This document shows positions 1-6,821 of a stretch of DNA of 7,678 nt, in pieces (the stretch's first letter is position 1; each line of letters opens with the position of its first letter). The stretch is taken from the NCBI GenBank assembly GCA_012800995.1, contig JAAZIH010000286.1, forward strand, positions 1 to 7,678. Direction: 5' to 3'. Origin of the DNA: Chloroflexota bacterium (lineage in GTDB: Bacteria; Chloroflexota; Anaerolineae; Anaerolineales; Anaerolineaceae). Under the pieces are notes generated by a model. The model did no database searches, had not been told where the DNA came from, and was given only the letters and a program-made list of their open reading frames with translations. The position numbers and the translations under genes were made by a program.

Positions 1-1
1 A

Positions 2-739
2 GCTGATATCCGTGTGGCAGGGGGCATTGCACGTATGAGTGACCCAGAGCTTATCATAAAAATCATGGAGGCAGTGGACATTCCAGTTATGGCAAAATGC
101 CGCATTGGTCATATTGCTGAAGCTCAGATTCTCGAAAGCCTTGGAGTCGATTATATTGACGAATCCGAAGTGCTCACTCCGGCTGATGAACAATACCATA
201 TCAACAAGCATGCTTTCAACACGCCTTTTGTCTGTGGCGCGAGAAATCTTGGCGAGGCCCTGCGCCGTATTGGTGAAGGCGCGGCAATGATTCGCACCAA
301 AGGCGAACCCGGTACAGGTGACGTCGTCGAAGCTGTGCGCCATGCGCGCAGCGTGTATGGTGATATCCGCCATCTGCTCTCATTGCCGGATGACGAAGTG
401 ATGACCTATGCCAAAAACATCCAGGCGCCTTATGAGCTGTGTATGGAAGTTCGCCGTTTGGGTCGCCTGCCGGTGGTCAATTTCGCGGCTGGTGGCATTG
501 CCACACCCGCTGATGCTTCCTTGATGATGCAACTGGGCGTGGAAGGTATTTTTGTGGGTTCTGGTATTTTCAAATCTGGCGATCCACTCAAACGTGCCAA
601 AGCCATTGTTGAAGCTACCACTCACTATAAAGATACCGAAGTATTGGCTCGTGTTAGCCGTAACCTGGGCGAAGCCATGGTTGGACGCTCCGTTGGCGAA
701 CTGAGCGATGTTGAACGCATGTCCGAACGCGGTTGGTAA
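2..739 (+). CDS. pdxS: Pyridoxal 5'-phosphate synthase lyase subunit PdxS, 5' end cut off
   Basis: PdxS builds pyridoxal 5'-phosphate in the cytoplasm from ribose 5-phosphate, glyceraldehyde 3-phosphate and ammonia delivered by the glutaminase PdxT. The reading frame is open from base 2 and gives 245 residues. Against my recollection of the roughly 294-residue Bacillus subtilis protein, the window begins at its residue 50, so about 49 N-terminal residues are missing, including the conserved early Asp (D24). The visible part is strongly conserved. The first Schiff-base lysine (K81 in B. subtilis) lies in MAKCRIGH at bases 95-97. The second (K149) lies in RTKGEPGTG at 299-301. The phosphate-binding GSGIF segment and the typical ERGW C-terminus are also present. 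No PdxT-like gene follows; an intrinsic terminator does. A GTG at base 14 and an ATG at 35 are internal codons, not starts, because homology continues to the window edge. Confidence 0.98.
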   Translation, partial: ADIRVAGGIARMSDPELIIKIMEAVDIPVMAKCRIGHIAEAQILESLGVDYIDESEVLTPADEQYHINKHAFNTPFVCGARNLGEALRRIGEGAAMIRTKGEPGTGDVVEAVRHARSVYGDIRHLLSLPDDEVMTYAKNIQAPYELCMEVRRLGRLPVVNFAAGGIATPADASLMMQLGVEGIFVGSGIFKSGDPLKRAKAIVEATTHYKDTEVLARVSRNLGEAMVGRSVGELSDVERMSERGW

Positions 740-772
740 ACTTCCCGCGAGTTGCAGGATAAAGTTTATTAT

Positions 773-805
773 AATCAGTCTCAACTAAGGGGCTGATTTT
801 CTTTT
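773..805 (+). terminator. Intrinsic terminator after pdxS
   Basis: Bases 773-782 (AATCAGTCTC) pair with 789-798 (GGGGCTGATT) as ten consecutive pairs, eight Watson-Crick and two G-U, closing a six-base loop (AACTAA). A T-rich run, TTCTTTT, starts immediately at 799. It lies 33 bases past the pdxS stop and 29 bases before the next start. This is the best terminator-like structure in the window and separates pdxS from the downstream genes. No folding energy was calculated. Confidence 0.8.
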
Positions 806-819
806 ATAATAAGGGTAGC

Positions 820-825
820 AAGGAT
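820..825 (+). promoter_or_regulatory. Ribosome binding site for the 834 start
   Basis: AAGGAT lies eight bases before the ATG at 834 and is the only Shine-Dalgarno-like match in the short leader. It supports 834 as the start over later in-frame ATGs. Confidence 0.6.
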
Positions 826-833
826 ACGAAAAA

Positions 834-1769
834 ATGGCAGGAACCCTACGCAAACTAAACGCGCTTGATTTTAGCACCCTGATGTGGCAGTCTGCCAAGT
901 TGGAAAACCTTGATAGTCTGCGCGTGGTGACGAATGGTGAGCCGATGAGTGTGATGGGCATGGCAAGTTCTTTGTTCGCCCAAAACCATGCCGGTATCGT
1001 GCTTGAAGACAATGCAAAAACACTGGCAATGGCACGCGCTATACAGTGGCAAGATGAAGATTTCGCCCAACTTCAGTTCATTACTTCGCTTGAATCCAAG
1101 GATATTAATACCGTTGCTGTGATTGAATCATTGCTTAAAGAAATTGGCGGATGGGGTATTACACGCGTGATGGGCGACTTGCCAGTCAATTCTGTTTACT
1201 TGTCTGACTTTAGAAAGGCGAATTTCATTATTTGGGCGAGTCATCGTTGCTATAGCCTCAAGATTGCTCATGACGAAACGCCAAAGGGGAGTGCCTGGCA
1301 TACCTGGAGTGCTAAGGATTACGCCGATATGCAAACGGTTTATCAAACACTCGTGGCGGCGCGCATTCGTTGCTACGAACCCATGACCCGCTCGAAAGTT
1401 TTAGGTAAGGTCTTTCGCGACGCGCGTGGTAAGCTCATCGCCTATGCTGATCTTGATTATGGAAGCAGGGGAATCTGGGCACAATTGTTCTTTTTGCCAG
1501 AGGCGACACGTCCTGAAATATTGGATGCGTTGGCTAAGGAGCTTTTTGAGGAGTATGGACGTCCGGTAACCTTTAGCGCGCGCTCATATATGCCTTGGTT
1601 GCGTGGCGCGTTGGACGTACTCGCGACAGAAGTGAGCGAAGAACGGGGATTAATCGCGCGTCATTTGGCTGTTAAGGGTCATGCTCCACAAACTGTGACC
1701 GAAAAGCTATTCGAAAAGAACCCTGCTGAAAGTGGTGCTTTTACTATTCAACCCGATGTTAAATCATAA
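834..1769 (+). CDS. GNAT-like protein of unknown function (311 aa)
   Basis: This is a soluble 311-residue protein with no signal peptide or membrane segment. I do not recognise a named gene. Its build suggests two degenerate GNAT (Gcn5-related acetyltransferase) halves. Residues ~1-145 end in a GNAT-like strand-helix pattern (LLKEIGGWGITRVMGD then DFRKANFIIWASHRCYSL). Residues ~155-290 contain an approach strand (GKLIAYADLDYGSRGIW), a helix (LDALAKELFEEYG) and a final segment, RPVTFSARSYMPWLRGALD, ending in a strand containing LIARHLAV. That last pattern resembles hypothetical proteins I associate with Chloroflexota. The usual acetyl-CoA pyrophosphate-binding motif (R/Q-x-x-G-x-G/A) is not evident in either half, so catalysis is uncertain. 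The gene follows the pdxS terminator and has its own ribosome binding site, so it probably begins a new transcription unit. The substrate is unknown. Coding status is well supported by length and by typical codon use. Confidence 0.75.
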   Translation: MAGTLRKLNALDFSTLMWQSAKLENLDSLRVVTNGEPMSVMGMASSLFAQNHAGIVLEDNAKTLAMARAIQWQDEDFAQLQFITSLESKDINTVAVIESLLKEIGGWGITRVMGDLPVNSVYLSDFRKANFIIWASHRCYSLKIAHDETPKGSAWHTWSAKDYADMQTVYQTLVAARIRCYEPMTRSKVLGKVFRDARGKLIAYADLDYGSRGIWAQLFFLPEATRPEILDALAKELFEEYGRPVTFSARSYMPWLRGALDVLATEVSEERGLIARHLAVKGHAPQTVTEKLFEKNPAESGAFTIQPDVKS

Positions 1770-1795
1770 AGCAAGAAGTCTTTATCAAAGCTTAA

Positions 1796-1816
1796 CCATA
1801 ATCCTACAAATTGTGG
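1796..1816 (+). other. Weak hairpin between the GNAT-like gene and the ATPase gene
   Basis: CCATAAT (1796-1802) pairs with ATTGTGG (1810-1816) through seven pairs, including one G-U, around a seven-base loop. AAAG at 1787-1790 could add pairs with CTTT at 1817-1820 across a five-base bulge. No T-run follows, so it is not a convincing terminator. It may be chance structure in an A/T-rich 93-base gap, in which I see nothing else of note. Confidence 0.25.
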
Positions 1817-1862
1817 CTTTGGGCTGATGATTAATTCCAGCAAATACGATAAAATCAGAGTG

Positions 1863-3518
1863 ATGAACGAAGAAAAAATAAACAAAAGCCAAGGCATCAC
1901 GGATGATATTGAAGCCTTGTTAGGTGTTTTGCCCTTTGATGTGGCAAATGCTGTAAGAAAAGAAAACGATTTTGCCAATCTCTTGGAGATAATCCTGGAT
2001 TTAGGACGTTATCCCAGCGCGCGTTTTGTGTCGGGTGAAATCCGCCTTTTAGATCGATTTGTAAACCACGATGACCTGGACTACGTCACCAGTCGTGTGA
2101 GCGAGTTTGATGCCGACAATCGCGCGGGTATGGAGCGCACTTTGCACCGCATATCAGCTATGCGCAATCGGCGTGGGCGGGTTGTTGGACTCACCTGCCG
2201 GGTAGGCCGGGCGGTATATGGCACCATTGATATTATCGAAGACCTGGTTAACTCCGGCGAGAGCATTCTCATTTTAGGAAAACCCGGAGTGGGTAAAACT
2301 ACCATCCTGCGTGAGGCAGCCCGAACCTTAGCGGATAAAAAACGTGTCATCATTGTAGATACCTCCAACGAAATTGGTGGCGATGGCGATGTGCCCCATC
2401 CCGCGGTGGGTTCGGCGCGGCGTATGCAAGTGCCAAAACCATCCCTTCAGCATGAAGTGATGATTGAGGCGGTTGAAAATCATAATCCTGAAGTTATCGT
2501 CATTGATGAGATTGGGCGCGAGCTTGAAGCGCTTGCCGCGCGCACCATTGCCGAACGCGGTGTGCAACTGATTGGCACGGCGCATGGAAACGCGCTTGAA
2601 AATTTACTTTTGAACCCAACGCTTTCTGATTTGGTCGGCGGTATCGAGTCGGTGACGCTTTCAGATGATGAAGCGCGTCGACGCGGCACGCAAAAAACCG
2701 TGCTGGAACGCCGCTCACCCCCAACCTTCAATATATTGGTTGAAATACAAGAGCGCAATCGCCTGAACGTGCACCGGGATATTGCCAGCGCGGTGGATGC
2801 TATCTTGCGTGGCTATCCGCTCGCGCCAGAAGAGCGCTATCGCGATGAACAAGGCAAAATTCGTATGCTGCGCGGCAGTCAGGCTAAAGCGCCTACTGCC
2901 AGTCAAAGCCTGAGAGCCGGTAAAAACATGGAGAATACACCGTTCCAGCGAAGTTCAGCTGCTGTTGATACGCAACCGCGACAGAAAAATCGCAAAGAAC
3001 GCTATGAAGACTTTGTTGACCCGGAGTACCCCATCCTAAACCTGGAAGACAGTCGCGAAAAACGCATGTTTGTTTTTGGCGTAGCGCGTAACCGTTTGTT
3101 GCAGGCGATTAAAAGCATGAACGCGCCGGTCATCGTTGTGCGTGAGATGAAAGACGCTGATATCTTCCTTACCCAGCGTCGCTACTATCGTGACCGTTTG
3201 CAGCCCATTGTGGACGCCGAAGCGAAGGGCTTGCCCATTTTTGTGATTCGTTCAAACTCAATGGCGCAAATTGAACAATTCCTCGCCGATACCTTTGGGC
3301 TTGCCACACCACAAGAAAAGCGCGAAAAAGATGATGAAGCCCTGGCACAGGTTGATATCGCTGTTGATTTGCTTCAGGCTGGCGAGCCTTATGTCGATTT
3401 GCAGCCAACTGTTGCCCATATCCGCAAAAGACAACACGAATTAGCCCGAGAATATGGCTTGGTTTCGCAGTCTTTTGGAAAAGACCCCAACCGTTACGTG
3501 AGAATATATCGAGATTAA
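1863..3518 (+). CDS. SpoIIIAA/Ycf45-like P-loop ATPase with C-terminal R3H domain
   Basis: This cytoplasmic ATPase is predicted to bind single-stranded nucleic acid; its physiological role is not established. Numbering here is from the alternative upstream ATG at 1827 (563 aa); subtract 12 for the 1863 start. Residues ~25-130 form an N-terminal helical region. The ATPase core spans ~130-310. Walker A is GKPGVGKTT (151-159), Walker B is VIVIDEIG (223-230), and a GTAHG sensor-like motif follows. This layout matches the SpoIIIAA/Ycf45 type related to secretion ATPases. Residues ~349-400 are a polar, low-complexity linker. Residues ~414-491 look like a compact alpha/beta domain that I cannot name. 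The C-terminus holds the R3H signature, R533-KRQ-H537. There is no obvious strong ribosome binding site at either start. 1863 is preferred because the extra 12 residues look non-conserved and an AGAG lies just before it. The stop is one base from the tmk start, indicating an operon. Confidence 0.88.
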   Translation: MNEEKINKSQGITDDIEALLGVLPFDVANAVRKENDFANLLEIILDLGRYPSARFVSGEIRLLDRFVNHDDLDYVTSRVSEFDADNRAGMERTLHRISAMRNRRGRVVGLTCRVGRAVYGTIDIIEDLVNSGESILILGKPGVGKTTILREAARTLADKKRVIIVDTSNEIGGDGDVPHPAVGSARRMQVPKPSLQHEVMIEAVENHNPEVIVIDEIGRELEALAARTIAERGVQLIGTAHGNALENLLLNPTLSDLVGGIESVTLSDDEARRRGTQKTVLERRSPPTFNILVEIQERNRLNVHRDIASAVDAILRGYPLAPEERYRDEQGKIRMLRGSQAKAPTASQSLRAGKNMENTPFQRSSAAVDTQPRQKNRKERYEDFVDPEYPILNLEDSREKRMFVFGVARNRLLQAIKSMNAPVIVVREMKDADIFLTQRRYYRDRLQPIVDAEAKGLPIFVIRSNSMAQIEQFLADTFGLATPQEKREKDDEALAQVDIAVDLLQAGEPYVDLQPTVAHIRKRQHELAREYGLVSQSFGKDPNRYVRIYRD

Positions 3519-3519
3519 T

Positions 3520-4143
3520 ATGTTTATAAGTCTTGAAGGACCCGAAGGCAGTGGCAAAAGCAGCCAAATCCCCGCGTTAGCGCAATATCTTGAAGCACAA
3601 GGTTATCGTGTGCTTTGCACGCGCGAACCTGGCGGTACTTCGATTGGTGACCAAATTCGTGCGGTATTAACCAGTATGGATAACCCGGAACTCCTACCCC
3701 GCACAGAGATTCTGCTCTTTTTGGCTGCCCGCGCGCAGTTGGTCGCGCAGGTCATCCGACCCGCATTGCGTGAGGGTAAAATTGTTCTATGCGATCGCTA
3801 TGGCGATTCAACCTTAGCCTATCAGGGTTATGGACACGGCTTGGACTTGAACATTTTGCGGGCAATGCTCAACTTTGCCACCGAAGGGCTCAAGCCGGAT
3901 TTGACCTTGCTTTTGGATTTGGATATCAAAACAGGTCTGGCGCGCAAGAAAAGCATTGATGAATGGAATCGCCTGGACGCATACGAGGTCTCGTTCCATG
4001 AACGCGTACGTTCTGGTTATTTGCAACTTGCAGAAGAAGAACCCACACGCTGGCGACGGGTTGATGCTTCAATGCCAAAAGATGAGGTGCAAACCATGTT
4101 ACGTCAGATTGTGTTGAAACGAATAAAGGATAAAATAGAGTAA
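3520..4143 (+). CDS. tmk: Thymidylate kinase
   Basis: This enzyme phosphorylates dTMP to dTDP using ATP, the committed kinase step for dTTP supply, in the cytoplasm. The 207-residue length is normal for the family. The P-loop GPEGSGKS covers residues 7-14, with the phosphate-binding lysine at K13. TREPGGT (34-40) is the conserved dTMP-binding segment. The DRY motif is at 92-94 within CDRYGDSTLAYQG. The LID region at ~140-152 is rich in basic residues (R142, K143, K144, R151). With no arginine in the P-loop, this fits the bacterial type II arrangement, in which the catalytic arginine sits in the LID. The start lies one base after the ATPase stop, with only a weak GAGA upstream, so translational coupling is likely. 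A DNA polymerase III delta-prime gene often follows tmk in other bacteria but does not do so here. Confidence 0.97.
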   Translation: MFISLEGPEGSGKSSQIPALAQYLEAQGYRVLCTREPGGTSIGDQIRAVLTSMDNPELLPRTEILLFLAARAQLVAQVIRPALREGKIVLCDRYGDSTLAYQGYGHGLDLNILRAMLNFATEGLKPDLTLLLDLDIKTGLARKKSIDEWNRLDAYEVSFHERVRSGYLQLAEEEPTRWRRVDASMPKDEVQTMLRQIVLKRIKDKIE

Positions 4144-4160
4144 AGAACTATTGTAATGAA

Positions 4161-4185
4161 CCGTCAAAGGTCTATGTCTTGACGG
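4161..4185 (+). promoter_or_regulatory. Perfect inverted repeat before the lipoprotein gene
   Basis: CCGTCAA (4161-4167) and TTGACGG (4179-4185) are perfect inverted copies around an 11-base spacer. They sit in the 55-base gap between tmk and the lipoprotein gene and end three bases before the ribosome binding site. No T-run follows, so it does not look like a terminator. It could be an operator for a dimeric regulator, an RNA hairpin modulating translation, or chance. Function is inferred only from position. Confidence 0.4.
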
Positions 4186-4188
4186 ATG

Positions 4189-4194
4189 AAAGGA
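4189..4194 (+). promoter_or_regulatory. Ribosome binding site for the lipoprotein gene
   Basis: AAAGGA precedes the ATG at 4199 by four bases. The spacing is slightly short, but the position fits, and the signal peptide beginning MKKISK confirms that start. Confidence 0.6.
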
Positions 4195-4198
4195 TCAT

Positions 4199-5569
4199 AT
4201 GAAAAAAATATCAAAACTTTTCTTGCTTCTCTTGATGGCCACTTTATTGCTTAGCGCTTGCAAAGGCACCGTGCCTGTTCCTGAGAATATGCCCACCAAA
4301 GCTTCCGAAGAAGAGATCGAAGAACCGATTGAGGAAGAGACTATTGAACCCGTTATAGAATTGGAACCGAATGCTCAATCCGCTGAGGACATCTTCGCGT
4401 TAACCCGTACAAGCACCGATCCGCTTACGACAGATGATGATCGCATGGCTTGCACGCCATCCGAGCCAATATTCGCGCCATTGACTGCCGAACTTCGCGC
4501 TCAATATCAAATCCCAACGCTTCCTGAAATTACCGAAGAAGACCATGTAATGGGATCAGAAGACGCGATAATGACGGTCATTTTCTACACGGACTTTCAA
4601 TGCCCTTACTGCGCGCTTTTTGCCAGCGAATCCCACAAGTTGTATGAGGCTTTTCCGGATGAAGTGCGTTTGGTTTATCGTCCTCTGCCTTTGTCATTCC
4701 ACAATTTGGCACCCCTCGCAGCGCAGGCTGCCGAAGCCGCTGGTGCGCAAGGTAAATTCTGGGAAATGCATGACCATATCTTTGGAGCTCAACAAGAATG
4801 GGGTAGTCTGACCGATGATGGCTTTACCGAGTGGCTGAACGACGCTGCTGAAGAAATTGGTTTGGATGTAAAACAATTCAGTGATGATCTTGTTAGTAAA
4901 GCTATTGTCGATAAAATTGCTGAAGAAACTGAATTACAGCTGAGTTTAGGCATCAACGCGACCCCATCTTTGTTCATCAACGATTATCCCTGGCAATCAA
5001 GCTGGAGTTTTGAGACTCTTAGCTCGGTCATTGATGTCATGAAAGCTGAAGCAGAGCTTAAATATGAATGTCCACCTTTTGTTATCGATCCTGAAAAAAC
5101 ATACATTGCCACCATGGAAACTGAAAAGGGCAAGATGGTTTTTGAACTCTTCCCCAACGTTGCTCCTCTGGCGGTGAACTCATTTGTGTATCTGTCACAA
5201 ACAGGTTTTTATGATGGTGTAACCTTCCACCGTGTGCTTGAAGACTTCATGGCTCAAGGTGGTGACCCGACCGGTTCGGGCATGTCTGGCGCTGGCTATA
5301 CCTATGCGGAAGAAACACACCCTGAGCTTTTGTTTGACCAACCTTACCTGCTGGCTGTGGCAAAAACCAACGCGCCTTCAAGCAGTGGCAGCCAGTTCTT
5401 TATCACCTTTGAACCTGCCGAATGGCTCAATGGTGGTTATACGATTATGGGACGTTTGATTGAGGGCAAAGATGTGCTCAAGAGCATCACCTTGCGCGAT
5501 CCATCCGCCCAACCCGCACCTGATTTTGAAGGCGATAAGATTATCAAAATCACAATCGAAGAGAAATGA
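4199..5569 (+). CDS. Lipoprotein fusing a DsbA-like thioredoxin domain to a cyclophilin prolyl isomerase
   Basis: Residues 1-20 are a lipoprotein signal peptide with lipobox LSAC, so C21 should be lipidated and the protein anchored outside the membrane. An acidic Glu-rich linker follows (~35-58). Residues ~108-285 form a DsbA/Thioredoxin_4-type domain with active site CPYC (C135, C138) and the expected cis-proline (T255-P256), suited to oxidising or isomerising disulfides. Residues ~298-456 form a cyclophilin-type peptidyl-prolyl isomerase. Key residues match human CypA in spacing: R345 (R55), F350 (F60), Q353 (Q63), F401 (F113), W409 (W121). The CypA H126 position is Y414. Two extra cysteines, C85 and C291, flank the thioredoxin domain. 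The inferred role is a bifunctional foldase for exported proteins. The gene ends in an ATGA overlap with the next one. Domain assignments are secure; the true substrate and redox direction are unknown. Confidence 0.93.
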   Translation: MKKISKLFLLLLMATLLLSACKGTVPVPENMPTKASEEEIEEPIEEETIEPVIELEPNAQSAEDIFALTRTSTDPLTTDDDRMACTPSEPIFAPLTAELRAQYQIPTLPEITEEDHVMGSEDAIMTVIFYTDFQCPYCALFASESHKLYEAFPDEVRLVYRPLPLSFHNLAPLAAQAAEAAGAQGKFWEMHDHIFGAQQEWGSLTDDGFTEWLNDAAEEIGLDVKQFSDDLVSKAIVDKIAEETELQLSLGINATPSLFINDYPWQSSWSFETLSSVIDVMKAEAELKYECPPFVIDPEKTYIATMETEKGKMVFELFPNVAPLAVNSFVYLSQTGFYDGVTFHRVLEDFMAQGGDPTGSGMSGAGYTYAEETHPELLFDQPYLLAVAKTNAPSSSGSQFFITFEPAEWLNGGYTIMGRLIEGKDVLKSITLRDPSAQPAPDFEGDKIIKITIEEK

Positions 5570-6816
5570 TAGTGAATCAATCTCAATCAGTGCAAGAAGA
5601 TAATAAAAGAAAATCAACATGGATGGATACCGCCCAACTGGTGGTATCCATTCTCGTTTTAATTGTCTTTTTGGGGCTCTCGATATTAAGTTTTGTTGGC
5701 ATTGTTGCAAGCGGAACAAACAGAGAATTAAGTCAAATTCTCCCAACCCTTTGGGTGATGGGCTTTGCCTTTTTGTTTTTAGCTGGTATTGCATTGGTGT
5801 CTGTCATCAGCTCTCGCCAGGTTTATTATGAGATAAGCCAGCCCCGAAAGCATAAAAAAGATACGGCATGGATCTATTGGAGTATCGCATTATTGCCATT
5901 GCTTATCATGGGTGGCTGCTTGGTACTAAACGCGTGGAGTGTGCCTGATTTCTTACTCCCCTTGATTACACTATTGGCATTATCTGTCGCGATGATTTGG
6001 ATCTTAAAACTCGGGTTACGCGATAGCTTGGGAGAAAATCCTAAACGTGATAGTGGGCTCTTTAGCTTTAGTATGAGCTTTAGCACCATGTATATCATGC
6101 TTGTGCAAATTTTACTCTTGATTATTGCCATCACGATGGTATTGTCGAATATGTCCAATAGCATTGATCTTGAATCCATGCTGGAAAAATTAAGCATGAA
6201 TCCCGAGGGGCAAGTTGAAGAATTTATATCAAATCCTAAATTTGTCCTTTTTATAATGCTTGCCATTGCGGTTGTTGGACCCATCATCGAAGAACTTTTC
6301 AAAACGATAGGCGTTTGGCTTCTAAAACCCCGTAATATCAGTCCACGCGAGGGTTGGACTGCCGGCTTAATGAGTGGCGCGGGTTTCGGGCTCATCGAGG
6401 GATATTTGTTTAGTATGCAGGCTGTGTTAATACCCGATATTTCAGGCTGGCTTTACTTCGTCCTTGGCAGGGTAGGAGGCTTGCTCTTGCACACTTTTAC
6501 CGGTGGCATTGTGGGATGGGGCTTAGCAAAAAGCTGGCGCGAAAAACGTCCTCAACATGCCATTTGGTCTTACTTAATCGCTTTCCTTATGCATGGATTA
6601 TGGAATTTTGCCGCCGTTGCGCAAGCTTTGCTTTTTAAAGAACTACCCGATATCGCTGTTTATATCAGCCTGGGTATTCTTTTTATAGGCATGTTGGTGG
6701 CATATTTGAGTCTGAGCTATAAAATAACACGCGAACTGCCTGCTGAAAACACCCTGATGGCATCTTATCTGCCACAAGATTCTGATGACGCAGGTCCTTC
6801 TGTCTGGGGAGCATAA
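5566..6816 (+). CDS. PrsW-type intramembrane metalloprotease
   Basis: This is a 416-residue polytopic membrane protein with about nine or ten hydrophobic helices (for example residues ~22-48, 60-85, 102-122, 125-147, 170-195, 225-241, 264-285, 293-320, 330-355, 363-384). It carries the full PrsW motif set: EELFK (E242, E243, K246), GAGFGLIEG with E278, LLHTFTGG with H309, and LMHGLWN with H343. These are the putative metal-binding and catalytic residues. B. subtilis PrsW cleaves the anti-sigma factor RsiW within or near the membrane; no anti-sigma or sigma factor gene is visible here, so the substrate is unknown. The start ATG overlaps the previous stop (ATGA), with GAAGAGAA just upstream, indicating translational coupling to the foldase lipoprotein. 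The last ~35 residues are a hydrophilic tail. The long N-terminal region with five helices before the first motif makes it larger than the short PrsW form. Confidence 0.9.
   Translation: MIVNQSQSVQEDNKRKSTWMDTAQLVVSILVLIVFLGLSILSFVGIVASGTNRELSQILPTLWVMGFAFLFLAGIALVSVISSRQVYYEISQPRKHKKDTAWIYWSIALLPLLIMGGCLVLNAWSVPDFLLPLITLLALSVAMIWILKLGLRDSLGENPKRDSGLFSFSMSFSTMYIMLVQILLLIIAITMVLSNMSNSIDLESMLEKLSMNPEGQVEEFISNPKFVLFIMLAIAVVGPIIEELFKTIGVWLLKPRNISPREGWTAGLMSGAGFGLIEGYLFSMQAVLIPDISGWLYFVLGRVGGLLLHTFTGGIVGWGLAKSWREKRPQHAIWSYLIAFLMHGLWNFAAVAQALLFKELPDIAVYISLGILFIGMLVAYLSLSYKITRELPAENTLMASYLPQDSDDAGPSVWGA
6806..6811 (+). promoter_or_regulatory. Ribosome binding site for the acyltransferase gene
   Basis: GGGGAG overlaps the last codons of the PrsW-type gene and lies ten bases before the ATG at 6822. 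It supports that start and a shared transcript. Confidence 0.55.
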
Positions 6817-6821
6817 ACCTG

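Noticed and set aside
380..784. 134-codon open frame on the minus strand over pdxS
   Set aside because: It lies antisense to the strongly conserved pdxS and its translation resembles no family I know; it is a shadow of the coding strand.
805..810. Perfect TATAAT -10 hexamer upstream of the GNAT-like gene
   Set aside because: No recognisable -35 element lies 16-19 bases upstream and there is no extended -10 TG. It overlaps the T-rich tail of the terminator, where such a string arises easily.
3791..3798. GCGATCGC, the HIP1 octamer abundant in many cyanobacteria
   Set aside because: I noticed it only once, inside the tmk DRY codons, so it does not support a cyanobacterial origin.
4179..4184. 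TTGACG as a -35 promoter element before the lipoprotein gene
   Set aside because: A -10 at normal spacing would fall inside the start of the coding region on a run of A bases, with no match to TATAAT.
5874..6395. 173-codon open frame on the minus strand over the PrsW-type gene
   Set aside because: The + strand frame has the full PrsW motif set and membrane helices; the antisense translation has no recognisable features.
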